DNA of 64,000 nucleotides, from the NCBI RefSeq assembly GCF_001078055.1, contig NZ_CP010777.1, forward strand, positions 4,617,001 to 4,681,000. Direction: 5' to 3'. The position numbers and the translations under genes were made by a program. Source of the stretch: Rufibacter radiotolerans. Its GTDB lineage: Bacteria > Bacteroidota > Bacteroidia > Cytophagales > Hymenobacteraceae. The notes under the pieces are model-generated. The model had not been told where the DNA came from. It ran no database searches and saw nothing but the letters and a program-made list of their open reading frames with translations. The stretch's first letter is position 1. Each line of letters starts with the position of its first letter. Of this stretch, positions 26,534-33,491 are shown piece after piece.

Positions 26534-28048
26534 TTATTCTTTTTCCGCTAGTTTCTTAAAAGCAGCCCCTAAATAGGTGTATAGATCAGAGGCGATGAGA
26601 GAGGCTTGGCCTTCTTGTTCGGCGGCCAGGTCCCCGGCCAGGCCGTGCAGGTAAACGCCCAGCAAACAGGTGTCTAGCGGCGAATAGCCCTGGGCCCGTA
26701 AGCCGGTTAAGATTCCGGTGAGCACATCGCCGGTGCCGCCGGTGGCCATGCCGGGGTTGCCGGTGGTGTTGAAGTAAAGCGTTCCCTCTGGAGACCCGAT
26801 GCAGGAATGGGCGCCTTTCAAGACCACGTAACAGCTGTGCTCAGAACAGAAGTCCTGGAGCAGTTGCAGCCGGTGGAAATCATGGGTGGCCGGGCCCATC
26901 AGGCGTTCAAACTCCTTGGGGTGCGGAGTCAGGATGCTGTCCGGGGGAAGGTGTTGGCGGATGGTACGGTCGGCGGCCAGCAGGTTCAGGGCGTCGGCGT
27001 CCAGGACCAAGGGGGGCGGCAGTTGCCCCCGGAAAAGCGTCTCCAGCGCCAGCCGGGAATCTTCGTGCTGCCCCAGGCCAGGACCTATGCCCAGGCACTG
27101 GAAGCGGTCCAGGTCTTCCGGGAACCGGGACAGGTGCCGGTCAAGGTCATCGGTGAGCGCCATGGCCTCGGGCACGGCCGTCTGCAGGATACCATATCCT
27201 GTCTGGGGCACCTGCACCGTGAGCAGGCCTACTCCCGTCCGCAGCGCCGCATGCGCCGCCAGCGTGACAGCCCCCATCTTGCCGTAACTTCCGCCTACCA
27301 ACAGCGCGTGCCCATAAGAGCCTTTATGCGAGAACTTAGCCCTGGGTTTTAAGATACTTTGCGCCTTCTCTTTGGTGAGCACGTGGTAGGGCGAAGAAAC
27401 CTGCTCCAGAAACTCGGAGTGCAGCCCAATGGGCAGCACGTGCCATTCGCCCACAAAAGCCCCGGAGGCGGGCAGGAAAAAAGCCAGCTTGGGTTGCTCA
27501 AAAGACAGCGTCATGTCTGCCTCCACCACAGGGCTGCCCTCCTGAATAGGCGCATCGGCAAACAGGCCAGAGGGAATATCTATGGCCACCACCGTAGCGT
27601 CTTGCCGATTGATGTAGGCCACCGCCTCGGCGTAGATGCCCTCCAGGGGTCGGGATAACCCAGAGCCGAATAGCCCGTCCAGGATCACACCCAGGGGCGA
27701 CACATCACTCACCCCAACGGTAGTCTCCAGATGGGAAACCGTGATCTCCTGGGGGAGCCGCTGCAGGTTCTGGTCAAAATCTGGGGAGGTCTTCTGATTG
27801 GTGCCCACCAAGAAAACCTCCACGTCATAGCCATCCTGATGCAGGAGCCGCGCCGCCGCCAGGCCATCGCCCCCGTTATTGCCGGGGCCGCAGAAGATGT
27901 AGAAAGGCTTGTCAGGGGAATAATGTTTCTCCAGCCACTTGACCAGGGCCCCCGCCGCCCGTTCCATCAGGTTTACAGAAGAGATGGGTTCCTGTGCAAT
28001 GGTATACGCATCGGCGTCTCGGGTCTGGGCAGCAGTGAGAATCTTCAT
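26534..28048 (-). CDS. Bifunctional NAD(P)H-hydrate epimerase / ADP-dependent dehydratase
   Basis: This enzyme repairs damaged NADHX and NADPHX. The 504-residue protein is the usual bacterial fusion. The N-terminal epimerase (YjeF_N, about 1-215) shows FCGPGNNGGDGLAAARLL, LDGLFGSGLSRPL and AIDIPSGLFAD. The C-terminal dehydratase (about 225-500) shows KGSYGHALLVGGSYGKMGA, LDADALNLLA, LTPHPKEFERLMG and TGGTGDVLTGILTGL, a ribokinase-like ATP/ADP-binding core. All main motifs are intact. The ATG at 28048 directly abuts the inverted-repeat element at 28049-28198, so its promoter must lie in that element or read through from upstream. Confidence 0.94.
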   Translation of the reverse strand: MKILTAAQTRDADAYTIAQEPISSVNLMERAAGALVKWLEKHYSPDKPFYIFCGPGNNGGDGLAAARLLHQDGYDVEVFLVGTNQKTSPDFDQNLQRLPQEITVSHLETTVGVSDVSPLGVILDGLFGSGLSRPLEGIYAEAVAYINRQDATVVAIDIPSGLFADAPIQEGSPVVEADMTLSFEQPKLAFFLPASGAFVGEWHVLPIGLHSEFLEQVSSPYHVLTKEKAQSILKPRAKFSHKGSYGHALLVGGSYGKMGAVTLAAHAALRTGVGLLTVQVPQTGYGILQTAVPEAMALTDDLDRHLSRFPEDLDRFQCLGIGPGLGQHEDSRLALETLFRGQLPPPLVLDADALNLLAADRTIRQHLPPDSILTPHPKEFERLMGPATHDFHRLQLLQDFCSEHSCYVVLKGAHSCIGSPEGTLYFNTTGNPGMATGGTGDVLTGILTGLRAQGYSPLDTCLLGVYLHGLAGDLAAEQEGQASLIASDLYTYLGAAFKKLAEKE

Positions 28049-28198
28049 AGCTAAGTTCTGGTTGTTGATTGTTACTTGCTTTTACGTGGATATGTCTGGA
28101 GGAGAGAATCTTTTAGACATAAGAAAACTAAGGCTATCAAAAGAAACAGAACAGTCTATTGGCCCCAGCAAGTAACAATTAACAATCAGCAATTAGCC
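28049..28198. mobile_element. MITE-like element with 32-bp imperfect terminal inverted repeats
   Basis: Bases 28049-28080 and the reverse complement of 28167-28198 agree at 26 or so of 32 positions; both end in GTTACTTGCT on the inner side. The 86-base centre has no ORF and includes a small hairpin (ATGTCT at 28092-28097 with AGACAT at 28115-28120). The element fills the whole gap between the nnrD/E start codon and the PAP2 stop codon. No transposase is seen nearby, so it would be non-autonomous. Degenerate ATTGTTAATTG-type repeats are an alternative origin. Confidence 0.5.
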
Positions 28199-28200
28199 AT

Positions 28201-28989
28201 TTAAAATTGCAGCGCCATGCCCAGGCCCAGCTGGCCGTTGGGCAGCACCGTGGGAGAGACTGAGGCATTGAGGCCTTTATTGCGCAGGAGGCGGTCATGG
28301 AAAAAGTAAACGGTGTTCACCGAGAGAATGCCAATGCCTGCACCGGCCAGCACGTCGGCCATCCAGTGTTCATTATTGAGCACCCGCATGACCCCCGTGG
28401 CCGAGGCGATGGTGTAGCTGCCAATACTGATCCACTTGCTCTTGCCCCTGAACTCCTTGTCTACAATGGTGGCAATGGTGAAGGCGTAGGCCGTGTGGCC
28501 TGAGGGGAAGGCCCGCGGCAAACCGTTGGGCCGTTCTTGGGCCGTCAGGATCTTGGTGGGGTAAATGATGAGCGTAGTAAGTGCCCCCGAAGCCAGCACC
28601 AGGCCCGTCTGCCGCCGGATGTCGTGCTTGTTCTGCGAAGAGAACAGGTTAAACCCGTACAGGCCCACAATAGGCACAAAGAAAAGATAATCGTCTATGT
28701 TGTTGCTGAAGTTGGGGAACGCCGCGCGGGCGTCTTTGCTGGCGTCATAGCTGCTGTAGAACCCGTTGTCTTTGATGGTGGAAATGCCGGCGGCAATAAG
28801 AATCACTGATGGCACCACGGCCCGTTTCAGGTACTGGCCTTTGGCAGGCTTTTCAGAGCCGGGCGCTTGCTGCAGAGGTGAAGCGTTGGCTACGGTGACA
28901 GTGGTGTCTATTACCTGCGCCTGGGTCACCATTCCTACGGATAAGGTAATCCAAAGGAGCGGCGTCATCAAATAAGTTTTAAAGCTCAA
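28201..28989 (-). CDS. PAP2-family phosphatase, paralogue A
   Basis: A 262-residue membrane-associated phosphatase of the PAP2/LpxF/BcrC superfamily, which dephosphorylates lipid phosphates in the periplasm. The three catalytic motifs are complete: KILTAQERP (KxxxxxxRP), PSGHTAY (PSGH) and RVLNNEHWMADVLAG (RxxxxxHxxxD). A signal peptide-like helix precedes residue 25, and further hydrophobic segments follow. The C-terminus (LPNGQLGLGMALQF) looks like a terminal outer-membrane beta-strand ending in Phe, an odd feature for this family. It is paralogous to the gene at 29105-29932. The substrate is unknown; lipid A, undecaprenyl pyrophosphate or phosphatidate are all possible. Confidence 0.85.
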   Translation of the reverse strand: MSFKTYLMTPLLWITLSVGMVTQAQVIDTTVTVANASPLQQAPGSEKPAKGQYLKRAVVPSVILIAAGISTIKDNGFYSSYDASKDARAAFPNFSNNIDDYLFFVPIVGLYGFNLFSSQNKHDIRRQTGLVLASGALTTLIIYPTKILTAQERPNGLPRAFPSGHTAYAFTIATIVDKEFRGKSKWISIGSYTIASATGVMRVLNNEHWMADVLAGAGIGILSVNTVYFFHDRLLRNKGLNASVSPTVLPNGQLGLGMALQF

Positions 28990-29050
28990 CGGTAGGGGGT
29001 TTAAAGGCTGAACGTAAAGATTGAGTTAAAACAAATAGGAATACGTAAAG

Positions 29051-29098
29051 CCGCGCGGTTTAGGCCCGTTTTCTTAAAAACAGGCCCAAAACGCGCGG
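29051..29098. repeat. Dispersed intergenic palindrome, copy 6
   Basis: Outer arms CCGCGCG and CGCGCGG pair perfectly and enclose the family core (TTTAGGCCCGTTTTC / AAAACAGGCCCAAAA). It lies between the two tandem PAP2 genes, 7 bases from the stop of the upstream one. Confidence 0.83.
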
Positions 29099-29104
29099 GA
29101 AGCC

Positions 29105-29932
29105 TTAGTCTAACAGAATAACCATTCCCAGGCCAGGTGACCCGTTTGGTAGGATGGTGGGCATAAACTGCGCATTGAAACCTGCGTTCTTGAACCAGCG
29201 GTCATTGGCCAGGTAGACCAGGTTGGTAGACAGCACGCCTACCCCAGCCCCGGCCAGCACATCAGACATCCAGTGGGCGTCATTCAATACCCTGAACAGA
29301 CCGGTGGTACCAGCCGCGGCATAGCTGGCAATACCAATCCATTTGCTCTTGCCCTTGAACTCGCGGCTCACCATGGTGGCAACCACAAAGGCGTAGGTAG
29401 TATGGCCCGACGGGAAAGAATAGTTGTTCTCGCCATTAGGGCGGGGCTCATTGGTTACTTTCTTGAGAGGCCACATGATAGCCGAGGCCAGGGCACCAGA
29501 AGCGGCCAGCAAACCTACTTGCCGCGTCACCGCGTGGCGGTTCTGCGAAGACAGAATGTCAAAGGCGACCAGACTAATCGCCGGGGCGAAAATAAGATAA
29601 TCGTCTATGTCGGTTTTGAAATTGGGGAACAAGTTGGTGCGAAGGTCACGTCGTATGTCTTCGCGGTCATAGATGCCATTGTCAATCAGCAAAAGACCTG
29701 TGCCCAGGAACACGGCCGGCATGATGAGCCGTTTGCGCAGCTCGCCTTTCTGCAGGTAAGGGTCACGGCCTTTTTCAACTACTTTGGCAGTGTCTACCGC
29801 AACCGTCTGGCGGGTAGAATCTGCCACCACCTGGGCCTGCGCAGGTCCCGCGAGCAGGGCTACCCAAAGGCAGGGAACTACCGCTAAATGCCGGACCTTA
29901 ATAAAAAAAGAGGGTAAAAATACGTACTTCAT
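29105..29932 (-). CDS. PAP2-family phosphatase, paralogue B
   Basis: A 275-residue paralogue of the adjacent downstream gene, with the same catalytic set: KKVTNEPRP, PSGHTTYAF and RVLNDAHWMSDVLAG. The two proteins also share the distinctive segment FPNFxxxIDDYLxFxP and the C-terminal LPNG..GLGM strand, so they are a tandem duplication that has diverged. A signal-type hydrophobic segment precedes residue 33 (GPAQAQ). The pair is on the minus strand downstream of nuoD but separated from it by 43 bases, so read-through from the nuo genes is possible. Confidence 0.85.
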   Translation of the reverse strand: MKYVFLPSFFIKVRHLAVVPCLWVALLAGPAQAQVVADSTRQTVAVDTAKVVEKGRDPYLQKGELRKRLIMPAVFLGTGLLLIDNGIYDREDIRRDLRTNLFPNFKTDIDDYLIFAPAISLVAFDILSSQNRHAVTRQVGLLAASGALASAIMWPLKKVTNEPRPNGENNYSFPSGHTTYAFVVATMVSREFKGKSKWIGIASYAAAGTTGLFRVLNDAHWMSDVLAGAGVGVLSTNLVYLANDRWFKNAGFNAQFMPTILPNGSPGLGMVILLD

Positions 29933-29975
29933 AGTTAATCAGAATTCAGGTGAGAACTTCCGTTTGTACGGTGTT

Positions 29976-31184
29976 TTACCGGTCTAGTTCACCCAGCACA
30001 ATGTCTACGGAGCCCACAATGGCAATGAGGTCAGAAACCATGCAGCCTTTACTGATTTCAGGTAGTACCGATAGGTTAGAAAAGCAGGGCGAACGGCCCT
30101 TGCAACGGAACGGCACATCAGTACGGCCGGTGGTTCTAAAGAAGTAGCCCAGCTCGCCCCGGGGGGTCTCGGCTCTATAGTAAAAGTCCTGCGCCACGGG
30201 CCGTATTTTCTTGGGGCACAGGGCCTGCGGGTCAAAGTCTGGGGTGCGTTTATGCTCGCCTTCCAGCTTGTCCAAACACTGGGCAATGATCTTCAGACTT
30301 TCGCGGCACTCCTGCGCCCGCACGTAGTTCCTATCCCAGCAATCGCCCACGGCACCCGCCAGACCCAGGCCTACCGGTATATCAAAGTCCAGCTCTGGGT
30401 ACACCGAGTAGCCGTCTACCCGCCGCAAATCAAACTTGAGCCCCGAGCCCCGCAGCATGGGGCCCGAGCAGCCGTAGTTGATGGCCACATCCAGGGGCAA
30501 CGTGCCCACGTTGGCGGTGCGGTCAATAAAGATTTTGTTGTAGAGCAGCAGCGTGTCTAGCTCATCTAGCTTGGGCTGAAGGTACTGGATAAACTCGCGG
30601 CAGCGTTGCTCAAAGCCCACCGGTATATCATAGTACAGACCACCTACCCAGATATAATTGTAGAGCATGCGCGCCCCCGTAACCCATTCCAACAGGCGCT
30701 GTATGTGCTCGCGGTCGCGCATGAGCCACAGAAACGGCGTGAAGGCGCCAATGTCAATGCCGTAGGTGCCAATGGCGATGAAGTGAGAGGCAATGCGGTT
30801 GAGTTCGGCCATAAGCACGCGTATGTACTCCACGCGCTTAGGTAGCTGCCCATCCAGACCCAACATTTTCTCCACGGCCATGCACCACACGTGCTCAGAG
30901 TTCATGGAAGCCAGGTAGTCCATGCGGTCCACGTAGGGAATGGTCTGCTGGTAGGTGAGGGCTTCGGCGTGTTTCTCAAAGCAGCGGTGCAGGTAACCAA
31001 TGTGCGGCACCACGTCTACCACCAGTTCGCCGTCAGTGATTACCTCCAGGCGCAGTACCCCGTGCGTGGCCGGGTGCTGCGGCCCCATGTTCAGGAGCAG
31101 CTCACCGTGCTGCAGGTTCTCCAGGCTGAACTTGTTGGGCTCAGACTGCAGCAGGTACTGGGTATATTTGGTTTGGTGGGCCAA
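29976..31184 (-). CDS. nuoD: NADH-quinone oxidoreductase subunit D
   Basis: NuoD (49-kDa subunit) is part of the quinone-binding module of complex I. The 402-residue protein has the hallmark NMGPQHPATHGVLRL near residue 32, HIGYLHRCFEK, YVDRMDYLASMNSEH, GACSGPMLRGSG-like GCSGPMLRGSG and the C-terminal EISKGCMVSDLIAIVGSVDIVLGELDR. No in-frame ATG precedes residue 32 and a stop lies upstream within palindrome copy 7, so the start must be the TTG at 31184 or a near alternative. The palindrome begins only 9 bases upstream of this start. The gene is split from nuoC by a small unrelated ORF, and nuoE onward do not follow. Confidence 0.95.
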   Translation of the reverse strand: MAHQTKYTQYLLQSEPNKFSLENLQHGELLLNMGPQHPATHGVLRLEVITDGELVVDVVPHIGYLHRCFEKHAEALTYQQTIPYVDRMDYLASMNSEHVWCMAVEKMLGLDGQLPKRVEYIRVLMAELNRIASHFIAIGTYGIDIGAFTPFLWLMRDREHIQRLLEWVTGARMLYNYIWVGGLYYDIPVGFEQRCREFIQYLQPKLDELDTLLLYNKIFIDRTANVGTLPLDVAINYGCSGPMLRGSGLKFDLRRVDGYSVYPELDFDIPVGLGLAGAVGDCWDRNYVRAQECRESLKIIAQCLDKLEGEHKRTPDFDPQALCPKKIRPVAQDFYYRAETPRGELGYFFRTTGRTDVPFRCKGRSPCFSNLSVLPEISKGCMVSDLIAIVGSVDIVLGELDR

Positions 31185-31192
31185 GGGGTTTG

Positions 31193-31232
31193 CGTTTTGG
31201 GGCTAATTTCTGGAAAACAGGCTTAAAACAGG
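31193..31232. repeat. Dispersed intergenic palindrome, copy 7, in the nuoD leader
   Basis: CGTTTTGGGGCTAATTTC returns as GGAAAACAGGCTTAAAACAGG. The left inner arm is changed (CTAATTTC). It fills the gap between the pseudopilin-like ORF stop and the nuoD start, ending 9 bases from that start. Confidence 0.7.
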
Positions 31233-31241
31233 AAAATAGGT

Positions 31242-31703
31242 TTAGATGGTACTTCCTACTTCCACGCGCAAAGTCAGGTCATCTGCTGTGAACAGTTGCT
31301 GGTCTTTTCCGGCGGAAGTAAGGGTAAAGGTGCGGCTCTGCTGTTGGACCAGGTAGTGAATCTGGTTTCCCCAACTGTCTCTGGTCAAATCCCTTTTCTG
31401 CGGGTCATTGGCAACCGCCTCCGGCAAGTTGGCAGGCAACACAGAATGGTTTTGCCGGTAATGCACAATCACCCGGCTAAGGCTGTCTATCTTCTTTCCG
31501 GTGTTTATTTCTTTAAAATAGGCATCTGTGAGAAAGCTGGTCAGAAACAACAACCCGAAGCCACCCAGCAAAAGCAGGAAAGTCAGCCGTAGAACAGGCC
31601 ATATCTTTGGGAACCAATGGATGGCCCATGGCTTGGCGCCTGTGGTGTTTCGGGTGGTTCTTATATTCAAAAGCAGGGTCAGGAAATCTAGCAGTTTATA
31701 CAT
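31242..31703 (-). CDS. Pseudopilin-like (T2SS protein G-type C-terminus) membrane protein
   Basis: A 153-residue protein with one membrane helix (about residues 35-55, LRLTFLLLLGGFGLLFLTSF) and a periplasmic tail. The tail ends in DSWGNQIHYLVQQ, TLTSAGKDQQLFTADDL, which is the calcium-loop pattern of type II secretion protein G and related pseudopilins (DxWGxP...SxGxDG...DD). I chose the ATG at 31703 (MYKLLDFL), whose frame overlaps the nuoC stop by 8 bases; upstream in-frame starts would run deep into nuoC. No pilin prepeptidase motif is seen at the N-terminus, so it is not a classical pseudopilin. Its position inside the nuo cluster is unusual. Confidence 0.65.
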   Translation of the reverse strand: MYKLLDFLTLLLNIRTTRNTTGAKPWAIHWFPKIWPVLRLTFLLLLGGFGLLFLTSFLTDAYFKEINTGKKIDSLSRVIVHYRQNHSVLPANLPEAVANDPQKRDLTRDSWGNQIHYLVQQQSRTFTLTSAGKDQQLFTADDLTLRVEVGSTI

Positions 31704-32256
31704 CTTTAATGGTCTGAAGCCATTCATTCTTAAAACCATTCTCCTCATTGTGCCGGTCATAAGGCACCTTAATGCCGTGGTACTCCTGGGGCCAGACGTA
31801 ATCTTTCCTTAATGGATGACCTTCCCAGTCAGCGGGGCAGAGAAGGCGACGCAGGTCGGGGTGGTGGGTAAACCCGATGCCCAGCAAGTCGAACACCTCG
31901 CGCTCGTGCCAATCGGCGGAACGCCAGACGTAGCTCACGGTGGGCACTTCCGGTAACGGTTCTTCCGGGGCATTGCGCGGTACCTGTACCTTGAGGGCCA
32001 GATGGTGGTTGTAGGGGATGGAATACAGGTGGTACAGCACTTCCAGGGTACCCGCCTCGGGGCCATTGTCTACGCCGGTGAGGCAGGAGAGAAAATCAAA
32101 ATATGTTTCTTCGTGGTCATGTAAAAACTCAGCTACCTGGGCAATGTGCGCCGGCGCGATGCGCAGGAACGACTGGTGCGGGTGCGCTTCTTCGCCTAAC
32201 ACGGTTTCTGGTCCAAAGCGGGAGAGCAGCAGTTGGTGGAGTTCTGGAAAGGTCAT
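31696..32256 (-). CDS. nuoC: NADH-quinone oxidoreductase subunit C
   Basis: NuoC (30-kDa subunit) is part of the peripheral arm connecting to the quinone site of complex I. The 186-residue protein shows the family signature with ERE-type motif in ADWHEREVFDLLGIGFTHHPDLRRLLCPADWEGHPLRKDY. It is the separate NuoC form, not the NuoCD fusion. The gene starts 3 bases downstream of the nuoB stop, so the two are translationally linked. Confidence 0.95.
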   Translation of the reverse strand: MTFPELHQLLLSRFGPETVLGEEAHPHQSFLRIAPAHIAQVAEFLHDHEETYFDFLSCLTGVDNGPEAGTLEVLYHLYSIPYNHHLALKVQVPRNAPEEPLPEVPTVSYVWRSADWHEREVFDLLGIGFTHHPDLRRLLCPADWEGHPLRKDYVWPQEYHGIKVPYDRHNEENGFKNEWLQTIKDV

Positions 32257-32259
32257 GGG

Positions 32260-32793
32260 CTACACGTTAGCTGATGGTTCCTGTTTCTGCATGAGTTTGA
32301 GCACCGCGGAAGGGGCCGCCACCACGGTTTGTTTTCTGATGATGGCCTGCAGTTCCAGGAAACCACCAATCAGGGCCTCGGGGCGGGGTGGGCAGCCGGG
32401 CACGTATACATCTACCGGAATGATGCGGTCTACGCCTTTCACCACGTGGTAACCGTGTTCCCAGTACGGGCCGCCGCAGTTAGAGCAGCTTCCCATGGAA
32501 ATGACGTAGCGCGGCTCAGGCATCTGCTCGTAGAGGCGCCGTATGCGGTCGGCCATCTTAAAGGTGACGGTACCTGCCACAATCATGACATCACTTTGCC
32601 GGGGCGAGGGCCTTGGAATGACGCCTAGCCGGTCCAGGTCATAGGCGGGCCCGTAGGCGCCCATCATCTCAATGGCGCAGCAGGCCAGGCCAAACCCCAT
32701 GGGCCACAGCGCCGAGAGCCGGGCCCAGTTGAGCAGGTCATCTACCTTGGCAATGATTACGCCGCCTTCGCCGGTTTTATCTGTTGGGGTCAT
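32260..32793 (-). CDS. nuoB: NADH-quinone oxidoreductase subunit B
   Basis: NuoB carries the terminal iron-sulfur cluster N2 that reduces quinone. The 177-residue protein has the N2 ligands in GLACCAIEM, GSCSNCGG and VPGCPPRPE. I use the ATG at 32793 (MTPTDKTGEGG), which leaves a normal-length protein; the longer in-frame extension to 32883 would overlap nuoA and read through palindrome copy 8. That palindrome sits 18 bases upstream of this start. Confidence 0.95.
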   Translation of the reverse strand: MTPTDKTGEGGVIIAKVDDLLNWARLSALWPMGFGLACCAIEMMGAYGPAYDLDRLGVIPRPSPRQSDVMIVAGTVTFKMADRIRRLYEQMPEPRYVISMGSCSNCGGPYWEHGYHVVKGVDRIIPVDVYVPGCPPRPEALIGGFLELQAIIRKQTVVAAPSAVLKLMQKQEPSANV

Positions 32794-32810
32794 GGGGTTT
32801 GCATTTTGGA

Positions 32811-32842
32811 GGTGTTTTGGAAAAAAGGGGCTGGAAACGGCG
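32811..32842. repeat. Dispersed intergenic palindrome, copy 8 (very degenerate), nuoA-nuoB gap
   Basis: GCATTTTGGAGGTGTTTTGG is followed by AAAAAAGGGGCTGGAAACGG. It keeps the TTTTGGxxxTGTTTT ... GGxxxxAAAC spacing but many pairs are lost. Family membership is judged from position and pattern only. Confidence 0.4.
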
Positions 32843-33343
32843 TTAAGGGCTTTGGGTGTCAGGATTCCGCCGGTACCGCTCATTCACCTGCTCATACACG
32901 CTGGCCGGTATCTTAGATCTACTTTTAGGCAACACCGGCTGGGGCTTGATCCAGTCCAGGTGGCCTTTGACCCAGGCGTAGGCCAGGCCCAGGGCCAGCA
33001 CGCCCAGAAAGAACACCATCTCGGCCAGCGCATACCAGCCCCAGGCGCCGTTGGTGCTTTCTACCAGCTCGCGGTTGCCAAATACTACTGCCCAGGGGAA
33101 CAGGAAGGCCAGTTCTACATCAAACAATAGAAAGATTAGGGCAATCACGTAGAACCGGGGGTTGAAGGCGCCCCAGGCGCTGCCCATGGCTTCCTCGCCA
33201 GACTCATAGGTGGCCAGTTTCTCGGCGTTGGGCCGGTGGGGCCTGATGAGGCGGCTGGTGAACAGACCCAGGGCAATAAAGACCACGCCTCCAATCAGGA
33301 AGAGCAGGATAACCCCGAAATCTGAGTAATAGGCAGGCTGCAT
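32843..33343 (-). CDS. nuoA: NADH-quinone oxidoreductase subunit A
   Basis: NuoA is a small membrane subunit at the junction of the two arms of complex I. Three membrane helices are visible (GVILLFLIGGVVFIALGLF, FYVIALIFLLFDVELAFLF and YALAEMVFFLGVLALGLAY) together with the family signature YESGEEAMGSAWGAFNPRFY and FDVELAFLFPWA. I take the ATG at 33343 (MQPAYYSDF), giving 166 residues; a TTG at 33364 would add seven. The C-terminal tail of about 45 charged residues is longer than in E. coli. First gene of a minus-strand nuoA-B-C-x-D cluster. Confidence 0.93.
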   Translation of the reverse strand: MQPAYYSDFGVILLFLIGGVVFIALGLFTSRLIRPHRPNAEKLATYESGEEAMGSAWGAFNPRFYVIALIFLLFDVELAFLFPWAVVFGNRELVESTNGAWGWYALAEMVFFLGVLALGLAYAWVKGHLDWIKPQPVLPKSRSKIPASVYEQVNERYRRNPDTQSP

Positions 33344-33361
33344 GAACACCAGGTATTTATC

Positions 33362-33369
33362 CAAAAATA
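33362..33369 (-). promoter_or_regulatory. Candidate -7 element upstream of nuoA
   Basis: CAAAAATA on the plus strand reads TATTTTTG on the minus strand, a TAnnTTTG match, 19 bases upstream of the nuoA ATG. There is no clear -33 partner, and T-rich sequence makes a chance match likely. Confidence 0.25.
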
Positions 33370-33491
33370 AGGTTTTCTCCTGACATGCCCCGCTTCATTT
33401 TGTTTTCGCGTAAGCGTAACCTTTTTTGGGTAACAGAGTTTTTTTAGAATTACACCCCTATATATTAATTTTTTAATCTAACTCGCCTCTT

